Part shown: positions 46,999-57,000 of the stretch, piece by piece | Layout of the letters: every line of letters starts with the position of its first letter | Numbering within the stretch: position 1 is the stretch's first letter | DNA from: Hoeflea phototrophica DFL-43 | Lineage (GTDB): Bacteria > Pseudomonadota > Alphaproteobacteria > Rhizobiales > Rhizobiaceae | Direction: 5' to 3' | DNA: 64,000 nt | Assembly (NCBI RefSeq): GCF_000154705.2 | Contig: NZ_CM002917.1 | Location: 3,483,853 to 3,547,852, forward strand | Position numbers and translations under genes: made by a program | Notes under the pieces: generated by a model | Told to the model about the DNA's origin: nothing | Databases searched by the model: none | The model's input: the letters and a program-made list of their open reading frames with translations, nothing else

Positions 46999-47027
46999 GT
47001 GATAGCGCGGGATCGGGGGGATGGCAA
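46999..47027 (-). promoter_or_regulatory. Promoter of the leucine leader and leuA
   Basis: TTGCCA (complement of 47022-47027) and TATCAC (46999-47004) have a 17-base spacer. Transcription should start about seven bases after the -10 box, at or within a base or two of the leader ATG at 46991. Confidence 0.65.
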
Positions 47028-47060
47028 GAAAATTTAGAAGAGCAAAGCACTCTCCCGCTT

Positions 47061-47155
47061 CACCCCGTCATACCGGGCTTGATCCAAACAAGCGAAGCGA
47101 CGTCGTAGCCCCCGGATCCAGCCACCGCGCGTCCGCGCGGTGAGAGACTTTTCTT
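47061..47155. repeat. REP-like palindromic element, copy 1 (interrupted)
   Basis: The element shares CCGTCA..CCGGGCTTGATCC and GGATCCAGCCACCGCGCGTC...GGTGAGAGACT with two further copies to the right. A stretch of about 25 bases is inserted between the first palindrome and the GATCCAGCC core. The second palindrome is CCGCGC GTCC GCGCGG. Confidence 0.8.
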
Positions 47156-47307
47156 GTAACTGGCCCGGATAGTGTCTTCCGGTTCGGGGAATCACGCTCC
47201 AATGCGTCCTTCACGACCACAATATATTTCTCGTTCTCCGTCAACGACATCAGATCTTATGGTCGCAGCTGCCGCCAATGACCGCTTTCATCGGCATCCC
47301 CTCCAAC

Positions 47308-47444
47308 CGTCACCCCGGACTTGATCCGGGGTCCAGCCACCGGGCGTCTGCCCGGTGAGAGACTCCTTCACTTCATAAACATATCAGTTTTCCGGCTCGC
47401 AGACGCTCGCCTGCTGGATGCCGGATCGAGCCCGGCATGACGGA
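47308..47444. repeat. REP-like palindromic element, copy 2
   Basis: The core (47308-47366) has a perfect palindrome CCCCGGA/TCCGGGG around CTTGA, then GTCCAGCCACC and the stem CCGGGC GTCT GCCCGG, then GGTGAGAGACT. A tail ending CCGGCATGACGG closes the element at 47444. It lies left of the GIY-YIG gene. Confidence 0.82.
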
Positions 47445-47557
47445 GGAGAGGGAGGTACCGGAAAGTCTGGCATCACCGGGAAAGGCAAGCGCAATCAACC
47501 CTTGCGACAAGCCTCAAAACTTTTGCGAGCAGGTACATGTCATGCAATCATGACTGA

Positions 47558-47851
47558 ATGCGGAAAGGCTATGTCTATATCCTTGCCTCCAGGCGCAATG
47601 GCACGCTCTACACCGGCGTGACCAGCGACCTGCCGGGCCGCCTCTATGAGCACCAGAACAACCTGACGCCGGGCTTTACCTCGAAATACGGGGTGAAAAC
47701 GCTGGTCTGGTTCGAGGAGCACGACCTCGTGACGGAAGCAATCGCACGCGAAAAAACCATCAAGAACTGGCCCCGGCAATGGAAGATCGATCTGATTGAG
47801 ACAATGAATCCGGATTGGAATGACATCGCCCACTTTCTCCACTGTCTTTGA
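47558..47851 (+). CDS. GIY-YIG nuclease family protein
   Basis: The 97-residue protein is a single GIY-YIG domain: YVYILASRRNGTLYTGVTSD with the two signature tripeptides (YVY and LYTG), Arg28 in PGRLYEHQ, and a basic segment EKTIKNWPRQWKIDLIE towards the end. Small stand-alone members (UPF0213/YhbQ type) have poorly known roles. It is bracketed by direct copies of a REP-like element about 110 bases upstream and 25 bases downstream. No ribosome-binding site of note precedes the ATG. Confidence 0.9.
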   Translation: MRKGYVYILASRRNGTLYTGVTSDLPGRLYEHQNNLTPGFTSKYGVKTLVWFEEHDLVTEAIAREKTIKNWPRQWKIDLIETMNPDWNDIAHFLHCL

Positions 47852-47876
47852 AGAATTTCGTACCGCCCCTCCCCCC

Positions 47877-47984
47877 TCATCCCGGACTTGATCCGGGATC
47901 CAGCCACCGCGCGTCCGCGCGGTGAGAGACTCTTTTCAATATTGGTGAGAATGGGTCTCCCGGCTCGGGGTCCGGCATGACGGT
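47877..47984. repeat. REP-like palindromic element, copy 3
   Basis: The core (47877-47931) reads CATCCCGGACTTGATCCGGG, then ATCCAGCCACC and the stem CCGCGC GTCC GCGCGG, then GGTGAGAGACT; the tail ends CCGGCATGACGG at 47984. It is in the same orientation as copy 2 and starts 25 bases after the GIY-YIG stop. Confidence 0.82.
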
Positions 47985-47999
47985 GTGTGAGGGTCCACG

Positions 48000-48335
48000 G
48001 CCCCAATCTCCCCCCCCTGCGGCGGGGTCCGAAGGACGGGCGAGACCCGTGGCTCGCCCTTGGTCACCGTAGGTGACAGAGGGGGGGTGACGCCGCAAGC
48101 ACCGAAGCCGGATCAATACCCCCCTCTGCCCTGTCGGGCATCTCCCCCGCAAGGGGGAGATCGGACGTAGCGCCCGCAGCACCCCACCTCCCCCTTGAGG
48201 GGAGGTCGGAGAGACAAGCGTCAGCGCAGGCGATCCGGGTGGGGGTATTTTGCTGGAGCCAGTGAGCCGCCATCAACATCTGTGCTGTGGCCTTACCCCC
48301 ACCCCTGACCCCTCCCCTCAAGGGGGAGGGGAAAA
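48000..48335. repeat. Cluster of C/G-tract palindromic intergenic repeats
   Basis: At least four palindromes lie close together: GTCACC/GGTGAC (48063-48077), TCTCCCCC/GGGGGAGA (48141-48160), CCTCCCC/GGGGAGG (48187-48205) and CCCCTCCCC/GGGGAGGGG (48309-48331). C-rich tracts such as ACCCCCACCCCTGACCC recur. Such mosaics of C/G-rich palindromes are common between genes in rhizobia; no protein is encoded. Confidence 0.75.
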
Positions 48336-49155
48336 GCAATCAGCTTCAATCAAAACAACCCCTTATCCAAAACCCACGCCAATTTCATCCCCACCCTCAG
48401 CCGCCATGCCATCATCTTCGTACTCCCGCTGCCGGATGGATCGCGAACGTGTCGGACCAGGCGGGAGGAAGGCCTCTTGGGATCTGGCGTAACGTGCGGC
48501 AGGTCGCTTGAGGAGGCGGACACCATCGGAGCTCCGCTGGCGGGCGGTTCTTGCTTGAGGACCGTGCAAAGCCAGCCACCGGGCCGGGTTTCGCATCATG
48601 CCGGCCGAAAGGCAGGCTGTGTGATGGAACACCGGTGCGGGCCTGTGGCGGACATGAGGCGTCAATCGTGGCGCGTCAGGGTCCGTGCCGGACTCCGAGA
48701 AAACCATTCCCGCGGCCTGTCCAGGCTGCGGCCGGAGCAATCCGGGCGGGGGTGAAATCCCGGGAATGCGAGGATCTGCCTGTCGGATGCGGACATCATC
48801 CGGCAATCTTTGGGCCGCGCGCGCGCTGCGCCACCCCGTGCATGTAGCGTTAGCGATAACGCGCATGCACACACCAAAACCATTCCGTAAGGCAAAGCCC
48901 GCGTGCGGCCCTCCGGACACTGATCAACCCCGCTGGCGAGAATCTCGCGCGCGGAGGATTTGGCGTGGCCTGGAACCTGCCCGCGTTCCGCCCTCACCCC
49001 GCTCATGGCGATGCATGCCGCACTCAACTGGATTCCATTGAGCGATACCGTACATGCACTCTTTCCAAGCGCTGAAGGTGCGCGCCCGCCGCAAGTCTGC
49101 TAAGGGATTGTCCGGGCGCCGCACCGGGCGGCTCTCCTGTCGAAAGCCATGATGC
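48336..49155. other. Long stretch with no recognised gene
   Basis: About 820 bases before rsgA carry only frames that look like by-products of high GC content; none has a recognisable domain, plausible start or ribosome-binding site. It may contain decayed coding DNA or an untranslated RNA, but I see no defined structure. Confidence 0.5.
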
Positions 49156-50232
49156 ATGCCACGCGATTTTTCCAAATTCACGCTGCCCGGCGCAGACGAT
49201 ACGGGCAAAACGCCCGCGCTTTCGCAGCTGCAGGAACTCGGCTGGCAGCCCTTCTTTGCCCGGCAGACCAGCGTCGACGAGCTCGCCACGACCCCGCCGG
49301 TGCGGGTGACGGAGGTGCATCGCAGCGGCTTGCGGGTGCTGGGCGACGGGATCGACATGGTGGTGCCGCCGCGCGCCGATGCCACGGTGGGCGACTGGCT
49401 GCTGTTGAATTACGAATTGCCGAGCGCCAGCCGGCTGCTCGAGCGCAAGAGCCTGATCAAGCGCCGCGCCGCGGGCCATGATGTCAGCGTGCAGCTGATC
49501 GCCGCCAACATCGACACCGCCTTCATCGTCACCTCCTGCAACGCCGATTTCAACGTCGCCCGGCTCGAGCGCTACGTGGCGCTCGCCTTCGAGGCCGAGG
49601 TGACGCCGGTGATCCTGCTGACCAAAGCCGATCTGTGCCGCAACACCTTGCCCTATGTCACCGAGGCCCAGGCAATTTCCGATGCGGTCACGGTGCTCAC
49701 GCTCAACGCCAGGAGCGACGATCCGCTCACCCTGCTCGCCCCCTGGTGCAAGCCCGGCCAGACGGTGGCGTTTCTCGGCTCGTCGGGCGTCGGCAAGTCA
49801 ACGCTGACCAATGCGCTCTCCGCCCGCGAGGTCGCCGCCACCAACTCGATCCGCGAGGATGATGCCAAGGGCCGCCACACCACCTCGCACCGGCAATTGC
49901 ACATCATTGCCGGCCGCTGCGCCGTGCTCGACACGCCCGGCGTGCGCGAGCTGCAATTGACCGATGCCGAATCCGGCGTGGCCGAGGTGTTTTCAGATCT
50001 CGATGAACTGGCCGGCGACTGCCGCTTCAATGATTGCAGCCATGTCAGCGAACCGGGTTGCGCGGTACTCGCCGCCCTCGACAAGGGCCTGATCGACGAG
50101 GCGCGGCTGGCGCGCTGGCGCAAACTGCTGGCCGAAGACCGGCACAACACCGCAACCCTCGCCCAGCGCCGCTCGAAGGACAAGGCGTTTGGCAAGATGG
50201 TCAAGCAGGCCAAGAAGCACAAATCCAGATAG
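49156..50232 (+). CDS. rsgA: Ribosome small subunit-dependent GTPase A
   Basis: RsgA is a circularly permuted GTPase that checks and matures the 30S subunit. The 358-residue protein has an N-terminal OB fold, G4 LLTKADL before the P-loop GSSGVGKST (G1, near 212-220), DTPGVRE (G3) and a C-terminal zinc-binding region CRFNDCSHVSEPGC with three Cys and one His. The C-terminal tail is strongly basic. A shared terminator separates it from the convergent clpP-like gene. Confidence 0.95.
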   Translation: MPRDFSKFTLPGADDTGKTPALSQLQELGWQPFFARQTSVDELATTPPVRVTEVHRSGLRVLGDGIDMVVPPRADATVGDWLLLNYELPSASRLLERKSLIKRRAAGHDVSVQLIAANIDTAFIVTSCNADFNVARLERYVALAFEAEVTPVILLTKADLCRNTLPYVTEAQAISDAVTVLTLNARSDDPLTLLAPWCKPGQTVAFLGSSGVGKSTLTNALSAREVAATNSIREDDAKGRHTTSHRQLHIIAGRCAVLDTPGVRELQLTDAESGVAEVFSDLDELAGDCRFNDCSHVSEPGCAVLAALDKGLIDEARLARWRKLLAEDRHNTATLAQRRSKDKAFGKMVKQAKKHKSR

Positions 50233-50254
50233 GCCAAAAAGCGAGCCCAACAAA

Positions 50255-50284
50255 AAACCCCGCCGGCTTTCACCTGCGGGGTTT
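50255..50284. terminator. Bidirectional terminator between rsgA and clpP
   Basis: AAACCCCGC (50255-50263) pairs perfectly with GCGGGGTTT (50276-50284), flanked by A- and T-rich ends on both sides, 22 bases after the rsgA stop and 25 before the clpP stop. Confidence 0.85.
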
Positions 50285-50309
50285 CCATAAGTCAGTTGAT
50301 TGACTGATT

Positions 50310-50888
50310 TCAGATTTCGCTCTGATTGGTGATGATCTTGCCCACCAGGCCGTAATCCTTGGCTTCCTCGGCAGAGAGCCAGTAGTCGCGGTCGGTGTCG
50401 GCGGCGATCTTTTCGATCTTCTGGCCGGTGGCCTTGGCGAAGATCGCGTTGAGCCGTGCATTCATCTTGATGATCTCGCGGGCCTGGATCTCGATGTCGG
50501 AGACCATGCCGCGGGTGCCGCCCGAGGGTTGATGCAGCAGGAAGCGGGTGTTGGGCAGGCAAAGCCGCTGCTCTTTCGGCACCGACACATAGATCAGCGC
50601 GCCCGCGGAGGCGACCCAGCCGGTGCCGATGATCCACACCTTGGGCTTGATGAAGCCGATCATGTCATGGATCGAATCGCCCGATTCGACATGGCCGCCG
50701 GGCGAGTTGACGAAGATGCGGATATCATCGTCGCTGGCCGCTGCCAGGGCTGCGAGCTGGGCGCAGACCTTGTGCGCCAGTTCCTGGGTGATGCCGCCAT
50801 AGATGAAGATCGAGCGCGACTTGAAAAGGTTGGCTTCCGCCTCCTTGCCCAGTGGCAGTTCGGTTGTCTTGTCGTCGTCGTCGCTCAT
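50310..50888 (-). CDS. clpP: ClpP-like serine protease subunit
   Basis: The 192-residue protein keeps the ClpP catalytic triad: Ser in GWVASAGA, His in [10 protein letters not shown], and Asp in the [19 protein letters not shown] region. The N-terminal 30 residues ([22 protein letters not shown]) differ from canonical ClpP, so this is probably a paralogue rather than the main clpP, which in rhizobia sits next to clpX and lon. GGAGACTGGCC precedes the ATG. Pairing with an unfoldase is inference. Confidence 0.88.
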   Translation of the reverse strand: MSDDDDKTTELPLGKEAEANLFKSRSIFIYGGITQELAHKVCAQLAALAAASDDDIRIFVNSPGGHVESGDSIHDMIGFIKPKVWIIGTGWVASAGALIYVSVPKEQRLCLPNTRFLLHQPSGGTRGMVSDIEIQAREIIKMNARLNAIFAKATGQKIEKIAADTDRDYWLSAEEAKDYGLVGKIITNQSEI

Positions 50889-51070
50889 GGCCAGTCTCCG
50901 TGTGATTCCTGTGCTTCGCAGATAGTACGAACCAGCCCGCGAAACAATGGCAGAGCGCAAAGGAAGGTTAAACAGAACCCCAGACAGCATTCCGGCGCGA
51001 ACGGCAAACGCACGCGCCGGAGGGCATATCTGGGATCCTGATTTGTCAGACCACTGTCAAACGCGTGGGC

Positions 51071-52570
51071 TCAGCCGCGCGCAACAGCCTGGTTGCCGCC
51101 CTGGCCTGCGCCCTGCCCGCCTTCGCCATTGCGGCGGCGGCGGCGGCGGCGCGGTTTTGCGGCTGCGGGCTGTTCACCATTGCGGTTGGAATTGGCGGCC
51201 GGCTGATGCCGGTTGGCGGCAGGCTTGCCTTCACCCTGGGCCTCAGCAGGCGCACGGCCAAGGCCGTTGCCACCGGGCTTGCGGCCCTGGCCGCCGCCGG
51301 GCTTGCCGCGGCCCTGGCCATTGCCGGACCGGTTGCGGCCCTGGCCTTGCGGTTTGGCGCCTTGCGGACGCGCCCCCTGGCGCGGACGCTGGGTGCGGTT
51401 GAGCGGCGCGAAATCGCCATCGGGATCGGCCAGCGCATCCACATAGGTGCCTTCCGGCGCATTCTCGACCGGAATCGCCACCTTCAGCATCTTTTCAATG
51501 TCGCGCAGCAGCGAGCGTTCATCCGGTGCGCAAAACGTCACCGCCGTGCCTTCGGCGCCGGCGCGCGCGGTGCGCCCGATGCGGTGAACATAGACTTCGG
51601 GAACATTGGGCAACTCGTAATTGACCACCAGGCTCACACCCGGCACGTCGATGCCGCGCGCGGCGATGTCGGTGGCGATCAGCACCGGCACGGTGCCGGC
51701 ACGGAAACCCGCAAGCGCGCGCTCGCGCTGGCCCTGGGACTTGTTGCCGTGAATGGCGGCGGCATTGATGCCGTCACCCTCAAGCCGCTTGGCAGCCTTG
51801 TCGGCGCCACGCTTGGTGCGGGTGAACACGATCACGCGCTCGCCCTTGCGGTCCCGGATCAGGCTCGCCAGCGCGCCCATCTTGGCGCCGGGCTGCATGT
51901 GCATCACCGAATGCTCGACGCGGTCGGCGGTCTTCTTGGCCGGGATCACCGAGACTTCGATCGGATCGGTCAGGTGACGGTCGGAAAGCTGGCGGATTTC
52001 CTTGGGCATGGTGGCCGAGAACAACAGCGTCTGCCGCGTCGCAGGCGTCATCGCCAGAATCCGCTTGATCGCCGGCATGAAACCGATGTCGAGCATCTGG
52101 TCAGCCTCGTCGAGGACAACCACTTCGATCTCGTTCAAAGAGACGGCGCGCTGTTCGATCAGGTCCATCAGACGGCCCGGCGTGGCGATGAGCACATCAA
52201 CGCCCGAGGCCAGTGTCTTGATCTGCGGACGGATCGAAACGCCGCCGACAACCACGGCGGACCGCAGGCTGAGCTTGCGGCCGAGATCCTTGACGGTCTT
52301 GGCGATCTGCGCCGAGAGTTCGCGGGTGGGCGAAAGGATCAGCACACGCGCCTTTTTCGGGCCGGCGGGCTTGCCGGGCGCCAGGCGGTGCAGGATCGGC
52401 AGCGTGAACGCCGCGGTCTTGCCGGTGCCGGTCTGTGCCAGGCCGATCACGTCGCGGCCTTCAAGGACGGGCGGAATCGCCTGCGTCTGGATCGGCGTCG
52501 GCGTGGTCAGGTGCAACTGGTCAAGCGTATCGAGAAGGGCCTTGGACAGGCCGAGTTGGGAAAACAACAT
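51071..52570 (-). CDS. DEAD-box RNA helicase (RhlE-like)
   Basis: The 499-residue protein has the Q motif (PTPIQTQAIP), motif I AQTGTGKT, motif II DEAD, motif III SAT, and motif VI HRIGRTARAG, followed by a Gly/Gln/Arg/Lys-rich C-terminal tail of about 110 residues likely to bind RNA. RhlE-type helicases act in ribosome assembly, RNA decay and cold adaptation. The ATG at 52570 begins MLFSQLGLS, the family N-terminus; the longer frame to 52726 is not supported. Confidence 0.94.
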   Translation of the reverse strand: MLFSQLGLSKALLDTLDQLHLTTPTPIQTQAIPPVLEGRDVIGLAQTGTGKTAAFTLPILHRLAPGKPAGPKKARVLILSPTRELSAQIAKTVKDLGRKLSLRSAVVVGGVSIRPQIKTLASGVDVLIATPGRLMDLIEQRAVSLNEIEVVVLDEADQMLDIGFMPAIKRILAMTPATRQTLLFSATMPKEIRQLSDRHLTDPIEVSVIPAKKTADRVEHSVMHMQPGAKMGALASLIRDRKGERVIVFTRTKRGADKAAKRLEGDGINAAAIHGNKSQGQRERALAGFRAGTVPVLIATDIAARGIDVPGVSLVVNYELPNVPEVYVHRIGRTARAGAEGTAVTFCAPDERSLLRDIEKMLKVAIPVENAPEGTYVDALADPDGDFAPLNRTQRPRQGARPQGAKPQGQGRNRSGNGQGRGKPGGGQGRKPGGNGLGRAPAEAQGEGKPAANRHQPAANSNRNGEQPAAAKPRRRRRRRNGEGGQGAGQGGNQAVARG

Positions 52571-52874
52571 GATATATCTTTCAATGGGGGCAGGCATCGG
52601 GGCGTGCGCTTCAGCGCCGCCAAACGCGGACCATGCCCGATAACAACAATCCCGCCGGTGCGGCAAAGCCGCGATCGGAGGTGTTCGGGTTGGGCGCATC
52701 GCCGCTGGCCGACGCGAAAATTTCAAGGTGGATTTTAGGGGAAGTCAGAACACGCTCAGCATCATGGCGGCGTGCAGCGGCCGAAAGGGCCCCTATCCAG
52801 TTGCCCTCTTAGGCCTTACAAATGCGGCCATGTCAAGGCCGCGGCTGGATTTACGCTGCATTGCACCAAAAAAC
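52571..52874. other. Intergenic region, nothing recognised
   Basis: The 304 bases upstream of the helicase gene have no convincing frame. A long 5' leader is common for DEAD-box genes, but no structure stood out. Confidence 0.45.
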
Positions 52875-53813
52875 TCAGCGGCCTCCGCGGTCATCAATGC
52901 CCACCGCGGCAGTGCCGGCAATGCTCCTGACCGGCTTTCCGGGCGTGAGCACAATTGCCGATATCACGATGGCGCAGGCCGCCCATTGCGCAAGGCCCAC
53001 CGGCTCGGCAAAGGCGAACCAGCCCACCAGAAACATGGTCGGCAGCTCGAAGCTTCCGGCAATCGATGTCCGGGCGGTTCCGATCACCGGCGCGCAGACC
53101 GTATAGAGCAATTGCGGCACCAGCGCCGAGCCCAGCGCGATGCCCACGACCAGCCACCAGCCCTCAGCACTGACAGGCCGCAAAGCCTCAATCGGCGTTG
53201 CCGCGAGCAGCGGCAACAGCCCCAGCACCGAACCGAGACTGACACAGGAAATCCGCGCCAGCGGCTTGAGCACCACCAGCTTGTGCACCAGCACATTGAT
53301 GCCGAAGCCGAACCCCAACGGCGCGGCAAGCGACAGCACAAGGGCGGGAAGATGCTCTGCCGCCACCGCCGCGGGCGACGAGGCCAGCGCAGCGGCCACA
53401 ATGATCATGATGGCTCCGGTCACGGCCCACCTGCCGGGCCGGTCGCCAAACACCAGCCAGGCGATCAGCAGCGTGAACACCGGATAGGTCATGTAGAGAA
53501 CGCCCACCGTCGAAACAGGCGCCACCTCCACCGCACGCACATAGCCGATCCAGCCAACGCCCATCGAGACACCGGCACACAGCCCCCACAGAAGCGCTTT
53601 CCAGTTTGCCCGCGCCTGCCAGACAAACGGCAGCAACACACTTGCAGCAATGGCATACCGGAAAAAGGCAACCGCATGCGGCGCCATGCCCTCCGCCGTC
53701 AGCGAGCGCGCGAAATACGGCACCAGCCCAAAGCCGGCCGACGCCAGGATGATCCCGGCGGTCGCAAGCCCGCTCCCCATCACATCCCACCGGTCTGAAT
53801 CACGCCGTTCCAT
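52875..53813 (-). CDS. DMT-family (EamA) transporter
   Basis: The 312-residue protein has about ten membrane helices in two EamA repeats, with the usual FFRYAIAASVLLPF in repeat 1 and APVIGTARTSIAGSFELPTMF in repeat 2 (split). It probably exports or imports a small metabolite; the substrate cannot be read from sequence. It is the last gene before the composition shift near 54 kb. Confidence 0.9.
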   Translation of the reverse strand: MERRDSDRWDVMGSGLATAGIILASAGFGLVPYFARSLTAEGMAPHAVAFFRYAIAASVLLPFVWQARANWKALLWGLCAGVSMGVGWIGYVRAVEVAPVSTVGVLYMTYPVFTLLIAWLVFGDRPGRWAVTGAIMIIVAAALASSPAAVAAEHLPALVLSLAAPLGFGFGINVLVHKLVVLKPLARISCVSLGSVLGLLPLLAATPIEALRPVSAEGWWLVVGIALGSALVPQLLYTVCAPVIGTARTSIAGSFELPTMFLVGWFAFAEPVGLAQWAACAIVISAIVLTPGKPVRSIAGTAAVGIDDRGGR

Positions 53814-54027
53814 TGGATTTCGGTATCAGCCACTGGAGGCTGCGGCAATCGGTGTGTTGGGGAACCGGCATAACACCGGCCATAGGGCTGTGCATCGACG
53901 GGTGCTGAGCCGACGAATCGACCAAGAGCGGATTTTCCACCAACGGCTGAAGCGGGCGGGAAGTGGACGTTCTGCGTCGACCTCCACTTGTCTTTGATTT
54001 GTTCGTGACCATCTGAACCACTACACT

Positions 54028-57000
54028 TTACTCGTTCAGAGAATCTTGATGCTTCTTGATCTGGTCCAATTCCGCGCCTGTGAATGGAATATGGTCATCC
54101 ACGCTCACCATGAATTGGCGCCACCTGGCTTCGCCTGGATGTTCGCCCCTTTCCAGTATTTGGTTCATTAGCTCGATCTGTTTTTGAGGGTCGGGAGCGA
54201 CATAGGGAATGTTTTTCAGGGAATCATCGGAGGTGAGCTCTGCAAGTTTGTCGAGCGTAACGTCATCCAGGCTAATGCCAGCATCCAACCGCCTGGCATG
54301 AAGTGGGATCCGCCCACTTTTTGGAGTGGACGTGTCCTTCTGGAAATCAAGACCGCCGCCATCTGTCTTCGTCGGCGTGGCGGGATAGAGATGACGGACA
54401 CAGTCAGGTATTCCGATATAGCGCTCGGTCCTGAATTCACTGGCCTGCACCGTATAAACCGTTTCCCGCTTAAACATCTCTGAACGATCAAAAACGATTG
54501 TGAGCGCGCCTCGCCCGATGAGGCCATCGTAGTGACCGGAAACTAAGGGGCTCATCAGCATGTAAACCGTCTCGCCCAGCGTTTCCTGAACGTATTTTTC
54601 CGGCGCATCTCTCATTCCGCAGTTGCGACTGACGCTGGCTTGCGCTGTGCCGGTCAGCACAAAGTGATCGTCATCCCAAATGTCATCGTCAGTAGGCGGC
54701 GGGATTATTCTTGCTTTTACGAACGGGCCTTTGTCGAAATCCCAATATCTAATACCACTGGCTCGACGGTTCAGAACCCTGCGTGTGTCATGACTTGAAG
54801 TCGGGTCATATTTGAATGTCTTGGCCCATTCGAGCGTGAATTCATCGCCACTGCGTTGCATTGCAAGGACGCCGAATCCTTCGACCCCCCAGTAGCTGCA
54901 ATCGGCCAGCGTTTCGCGCTGAACGATGCCCGCCACGATAGTGTTTTCATCACTTGGTTTGTTGGCGACCTCCGGTAGGGCACAGACATAGTTTGTGCTG
55001 TTGTTTTGCAGTGTGATGACGTGGTTTTGGTCTGCTCCCGCTTCATACCCCTCCCAATGATCTTTTAGAAGCGAGGCAAGACGGGGCGGTGTCGCGGGGT
55101 TGCTGTCAAGTAAAAACCAGGGGCGTTCCTGCTTATCATATCCAATATCAAGGGTGACATTTTCAATATCTTCGTCGAGCGTTGCAGTCACTTTCCAGCG
55201 TCGGTTGCTTGCATCGCTCTTTTTTAAGTCTGTGAACGAAAGCCCGCTCGCCTGAACCTGCGGAGCTGCGATCGTGGGTTTCGAAAACGTCAGTTCTAGC
55301 TCAATCGTATCGCCTTTTGCCGCCCCGGCAGCCTTGCCTTGCACGTCAAGTTTCAGGGGTTGCGGACCGTTTTTTGCGATGACCCGCGCTGCATCGACCA
55401 ACTCTTTCTGCGCTTTGGAAACTGCATCCAGCCTCAACCAAATGCGCTTGGCCTCCAAAAAGGTTACATGCAGCGTTTGCGCGGCCAAATGAGCTTCAAA
55501 ATAGGCTTCCGCGCGCGCTTTATTCACCGCCTGGGCGCGAGCAGTAACCGCTGCTTTAATACCCGTTGTGGCAAAATCAATACCAGCGCCGCGCACAATA
55601 CTACTGGTGCTTTCCGCCGCTTTGGACGACACTTTGCCGAGGTAGCTCGTTGCTATCGCGACACCCGCTTCAAGACCTTTTGTCGCGAGCATTTCCGACA
55701 TGTCTCCGGCAATGAGCAGAGCTGCATCAGATCGCAAGCCCGTTTTTTGATTGACTGTTATGGTTGTCCCCAAATCGTAGATATTGTCAGCTTGCGTGAG
55801 TGTTTCCACGGCCTCCAAATTGATAATCTTTGCAACAGTTGCCCCCACTGTCTCCACGATAGATTTTTCGTCTATCAGTGGCATTTCGGCAAATGATCTT
55901 CGAACCTTGCCGATACCGTCGACAAAGGTACTGGTTTCAGCTGCGAACTTGGTGATCGCAGCTATGCCACCGGTCGCCAGCGCGCCTGCAATGGTACCGC
56001 CCATTTCCACTGCCGTATTGATATAGATCGTACGGATGTTTTCCTCGGCGATGAGATTGAGCATCTGCGTCGCCGTATCGGATTCCTGCTTGATAGCTTG
56101 AGCCAATTCGCGCACCTTGCTGCGCCAGACACGGGTCGAATTCTCAAGAATGGCCAGGTTTTCTTCTTCTTTCATCAGGATCGCCGCCGCTGCCGCCTGT
56201 TCCGCTTCACTAGAAGCTTCAGCTTCTCCTTCGGGAACCCATCTGGCGCTGTAAAACTCCTCGCCTTTGAAGCTGGCAGTGACACTTTCAAGGTGCTCCG
56301 GGGCAGTTTCCAACATTTTTTCCAAAAACGTTGTTGCCCTCTCATGCGCAAGGGCACGCAGTTTCGACAACTTCTCCTCAGCCTCAAACCCGATGCGGCT
56401 CGCAAGCCTGAGCCGCTCTTCGATACTCATTCGCTCGGAAGCGTCAGGGATTTGGCTTCTCAGTTCATCAAGTTCTATTTCGCGCTGGGCATCCCGGCGT
56501 TTGAGTGCTGTTTCAACATTCGTCAATTCCTGCCGAAGCGTCGCCCGCCTATCCTCAATCTCGGTCAACTCGCCGCCAAATCTGGTGCGCATTTCCTCCA
56601 GTTGACTGGCCGTAGCGTCGCCATTGTCGAGAATTCTGTTCAGCGCAGCGAGGATGGTGTCTTGCCGCTGATTGAGTTCGGCGCGTTCCGCTGCAACACG
56701 TTTTGTTGCTATTGCGAGCAGGTTTTCGTCATGGGCGATTTCATCCTGCATCGCTTCTCGGCGGATATTGTAGGCAGATGTTCCTTCATCGATTTTCCGG
56801 TTAAGTTCAGAAAGCTCTTCCCGAATGGAAGCAACCGTATCCAGCGCGTTTTGGGGCGTGTCGCCTATGGCGTTTTCGGCACGACGCACCTTCAAAAACT
56901 CGAACTCCGCAGTTGCAAGTTCACCTGCGGGCTCCAGACCTTCGATCTCCCATGTATCAGCGTTGGCAAGGGGTGTGCTGCTCAGCAAGAATGTGAGGCA

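Noticed and set aside
47068..47250. 60-codon minus-strand frame next to REP-like copy 1
   Set aside because: Part of it is translated repeat DNA, and there is no ribosome-binding site or homologous domain that I recognise.
47061..48335. CRISPR array among the 47-48 kb repeats
   Set aside because: The repeats are few, unevenly spaced, palindromic and interrupted by a gene; there are no regular spacers and no cas genes.
48363..48920. 185-codon minus-strand frame in the gene-poor stretch
   Set aside because: Composition is Arg/Pro/Ala-heavy without a domain, and the start lacks a ribosome-binding site; overlapping frames on the other strand look equally good.
51065..52738. 557-codon plus-strand frame opposite the DEAD-box helicase
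   Set aside because: The minus strand encodes a complete helicase; the plus frame is its complement and has no recognisable domain.
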